Part shown: positions 6,119 through 8,285 of the stretch, in pieces
Position numbering within the stretch: position 1 is the stretch's first letter
Layout: the number at the start of each line of letters is the position of its first letter
Assembly: GCA_030599175.1 (NCBI GenBank)
Contig: JAUVON010000108.1
Span: 1-8,285 of the forward strand
DNA from: Desulfobulbaceae bacterium
GTDB taxonomy: Bacteria > Desulfobacterota > Desulfobulbia > Desulfobulbales > Desulfocapsaceae
Direction of reading: 5' to 3'
DNA length: 8,285 nt
Made by a program: the position numbers and the translations under genes
Notes under the pieces: generated by a model
Told to the model about the DNA's origin: nothing
Database searches by the model: none
The model's input: only the letters and a program-made list of their open reading frames with translations

Positions 6119-7342
6119 GTGGGTGATTTCCTGCTGGCCTGGCGCAATATCTGGCGTAACACCAGACGCTCTGTCCTGACTATACTGGCAATAGTCTTTG
6201 CCACGTCCCTGCTGATATTCATGCTCTCTTTTCAGTTTGGTGCCTATGATGATATGATCGATTCCTCGGTTCGCCTCAGTACCGGACATCTCCAGGTTCA
6301 GGCTCAAGGCTACCAGGACAGGCCCGGCATGCGTAAAGTAATTGAGAACCCGAACCGTTTACTGGCAATGGTAACCAGGCTCACTGGTGTTGAGACTGCG
6401 GGAATCCGTTCGGACGCCTTCGCTCTCGCAGCAGGACCTCAGAGAAGCAGGGGAATCATGATAACCGGCGTCATTCCTGACAATGAGATCACTATCTCCT
6501 CACTCCCCGGCCAGATCAAAAAAGGAAGATACCTGCTCAATGAGGATTCAGATGTTGCGGTGATAGGGGCTCTTGCCGCAAAACGACTGCAAATCGATAT
6601 TGGTGACGAGTGCACCCTGCTCGGCCAGGGCCGAGACGGCTCGGTGGCAGCAACCATTGTCAGAATTGTTGGTATATACCGAACAGGAATCGATGAATTT
6701 GACCGTACAACAATACAGATCCCCCTTGCAGACTTCGATTCGGTTTTCAGCATGGAAGGTGCGACGCACCGGCTTGTAATGATAATAGATCATCTTGCTG
6801 ATGCAACCGATATTGCCGCAGAAGTTCGCCTGGCACCTGAAGCAGCCGGGTTGGCAGTGCTGACCTGGGACCAACTGAGTCCCGGCCTGAAACAATCAAT
6901 TGAGCTGGATCTGGTCGGGGGAATCATCATGTATGCAATTCTGGTAATTGTGGTTGCTTTCAGCATCCTCAACACATTTTTCATGGCAATTTTTGAACGA
7001 ACCAGGGAGTTTGGAGTACTGATGTCAATCGGTACAAAACCACTGCGGCTGGTGAAGCTGATGCTGCTGGAATCTATGGCCATGACCTCTATCGGCCTTG
7101 TAACAGGCACTATCCTTGGCATTGCTGTTACTCTGATCTTTTCCCATTACGGTATCAGTATGGGGGAAAGCAGCGATCTCATGGCCCAATACGGCATTGC
7201 AGATCGACTTTATCCTCACCTGTCCCTGCCGTCAGTCATCATCGGACCGGCGATTATCGCTGTTGTTACCTTTATAACTGCACTTGTACCTGCTATGAAA
7301 ATTCCACGCATGCGTCCCGTTGAAGCAATGCGTGCCTGCTGA
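6119..7342 (+). CDS. FtsX/MacB-type ABC transporter permease (LolC/LolE-like), first of two
   Basis: A 407-residue inner-membrane permease with the type VII ABC exporter layout: a transmembrane helix at about 18-38, a large periplasmic domain (about 40-262, MacB-PCD-like), then three helices at about 266-290, 318-341 and 372-392. The stretch ERTREFGVLMSIGTKP (293-308) is the cytoplasmic coupling segment that contacts the ATPase in this family, and the C-terminus ends with the typical RPVEAMRA. The N-terminal AWRNIWRN motif is shared with the next gene. Such permeases do not move solute through the membrane; they transmit ATP hydrolysis to periplasmic events such as lipoprotein release. The GTG start at 6119 is two bases past the LolA-like stop. 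Direct linkage to a LolA-like protein suggests that this pair extracts a lipoprotein or lipid from the inner membrane and hands it over. Family confidence is high; cargo is inferred. Confidence 0.91.
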   Translation: MGDFLLAWRNIWRNTRRSVLTILAIVFATSLLIFMLSFQFGAYDDMIDSSVRLSTGHLQVQAQGYQDRPGMRKVIENPNRLLAMVTRLTGVETAGIRSDAFALAAGPQRSRGIMITGVIPDNEITISSLPGQIKKGRYLLNEDSDVAVIGALAAKRLQIDIGDECTLLGQGRDGSVAATIVRIVGIYRTGIDEFDRTTIQIPLADFDSVFSMEGATHRLVMIIDHLADATDIAAEVRLAPEAAGLAVLTWDQLSPGLKQSIELDLVGGIIMYAILVIVVAFSILNTFFMAIFERTREFGVLMSIGTKPLRLVKLMLLESMAMTSIGLVTGTILGIAVTLIFSHYGISMGESSDLMAQYGIADRLYPHLSLPSVIIGPAIIAVVTFITALVPAMKIPRMRPVEAMRAC

Positions 7343-7348
7343 GAAAAC

Positions 7349-7353
7349 AGGAG
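7349..7353 (+). promoter_or_regulatory. Ribosome binding site of the second permease
   Basis: AGGAG, ten bases before the ATG at 7364, in the 21-base gap after the first permease. It supports the start of a gene that runs off the window. Confidence 0.6.
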
Positions 7354-7363
7354 ACAAGAGAGA

Positions 7364-8285
7364 ATGGACATCCCTGTTGCCTGGCGAAATCTCTGGCGTA
7401 ACCCACGCCGTACTTTCATCATTTTGACAGCTATTGTGATCGGCATCTCCAGTATGGTCGTCCTTTCAGCTCTCAGCCGCGGCACCATGGAGGGAATGGT
7501 GGACAATGCGATCGATAACCTTGTCGGGCATATCCGCATTCAGGATCCGGAGTATCGGGTAGATCCCTCTATCACCAGAAGAATCGACCTGCCGCAACAG
7601 CTTATCTCAGATATAGAGCCGATCCTGCCCCCCGGCAGCCGTATTGCAAGACGAATCAAAGTTGATGGTATGTTGAGTACAAGCAGGGAACATATTGGTG
7701 TTATCGTTGTCGGAATTGTTCCGCAGGATGAAACAGGTATTTCTTTTATCGGCAACCCCGTTTACCAGGGAAGAATGATCACAGCGGATGAGTCGAACGG
7801 ACTGGTTGCAGGTGAGGCACTGCTTAAGCGTATCGGTGCCAAGGTAGGAAGAAAGGTCGTCCTCATGAGTCAGAACCACGATTTGGAAAATGTCTCCAAG
7901 GCCTTCAGGATAAGGGGGACATATCGAACCGAGCTTGCTCAGACTGAAAAAGTATACGTTTTTGTACCACTTTCTGCCCTGCAGAAAATGCTTGGTGTGG
8001 GTGAAGGGGTGACCGAAATCAGTATCAACACTGGACGGAAAAATAACAGCCAGAGCATGGATCTGGGCGGGCTCGTCTTCAGACTCAATGAAAAATTCAA
8101 AGACAGCGGATTTCTCGCCGAGGACTGGCATCAGATGCTGCCGGCCCTCAGCGCCTATCTCGAAATGTTTGACGGCTATATGCTGATCTGGTTTGTGGTC
8201 GTATTTATCGCCATGGGTTTCGGACTGGTAAATACCATGTTGATGGCAGTGTACGAACGGATGCGGGAGTTTGGACTCCAGCGGG
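7364..8285 (+). CDS. FtsX/MacB-type ABC transporter permease, second of two, C-terminus beyond window edge
   Basis: The first 307 residues of a second permease paralogous to the preceding one. It starts MDIPVAWRNLWRNPRRT (1-17), matching the AWRN(I/L)WRN motif of the first permease, and has an N-terminal transmembrane helix (about 18-38), a periplasmic domain (about 40-268), a second helix (about 270-296) and the beginning of the coupling segment, YERMREFGLQ (297-306), where the window ends. About 100 residues with two further helices are expected to follow. The frame is open to the edge. The periplasmic domains of the two permeases differ enough to suggest a LolC/LolE-like heterodimer rather than a recent duplication. 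The cognate ATPase is absent here and probably lies just downstream. It belongs to the operon that starts at 5334. Confidence 0.9.
   Translation, partial: MDIPVAWRNLWRNPRRTFIILTAIVIGISSMVVLSALSRGTMEGMVDNAIDNLVGHIRIQDPEYRVDPSITRRIDLPQQLISDIEPILPPGSRIARRIKVDGMLSTSREHIGVIVVGIVPQDETGISFIGNPVYQGRMITADESNGLVAGEALLKRIGAKVGRKVVLMSQNHDLENVSKAFRIRGTYRTELAQTEKVYVFVPLSALQKMLGVGEGVTEISINTGRKNNSQSMDLGGLVFRLNEKFKDSGFLAEDWHQMLPALSAYLEMFDGYMLIWFVVVFIAMGFGLVNTMLMAVYERMREFGLQR

Noticed and set aside
7607..8131. 174-codon minus-strand reading frame opposite the second permease
   Set aside because: The plus strand encodes a clear permease with membrane helices and a coupling motif; the antisense frame has no recognisable domain.

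Overview
The window looks like a piece of a Gram-negative bacterial chromosome of roughly even base composition. The protein set fits an anaerobic or facultative deltaproteobacterium (Desulfobacterota, for example the Desulfobulbales): a large PrkA with a DUF444 partner, an oxygen-labile type of cysteine desulfidase, and a LolA-like/FtsX-MacB-type export module. This placement is inference from gene content and protein style, not from a marker gene. No mobile elements, RNA genes or CRISPR arrays were found.

Left part (1-3063, minus strand): a two-gene operon read right to left. A PrkA-type AAA+ serine protein kinase (3063 to 1003) is followed after about 70 bases by a DUF444 (YeaH/YhbH-type) protein with a VWA-like MIDAS motif, which starts at 932 and runs off the left edge. 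This is the conserved yeaG-yeaH stress and starvation signalling pair. Its usual third partner, SpoVR/YcgB, would have to lie beyond position 1.

Middle (3064-3403): a 340-base divergent intergenic region with a plausible promoter for prkA, a perfect -35 hexamer pointing toward ridA, and an imperfect hairpin. To its right, on the plus strand, ridA (enamine/imine deaminase) and a CyuA/YhaM-family L-cysteine desulfidase lie 31 bases apart. They make biochemical sense together: cysteine desulfidation releases 2-aminoacrylate, which is the substrate of RidA.

Right part (5334-8285, plus strand): after a 195-base gap, a tightly packed export operon begins. It contains a periplasmic LolA-like lipoprotein-sorting protein with a signal peptide, then two paralogous FtsX/MacB-type ABC permeases (LolC/LolE-like). 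The second permease is cut by the right edge. The cognate ATPase is not in the window and probably follows.

All six coding regions belong to recognisable families. The most interesting points are the RidA-desulfidase pairing, the divergent features of the PrkA/DUF444 pair, and the LolA-like protein dedicated to a two-permease exporter. I did not see a clearly undescribed system.
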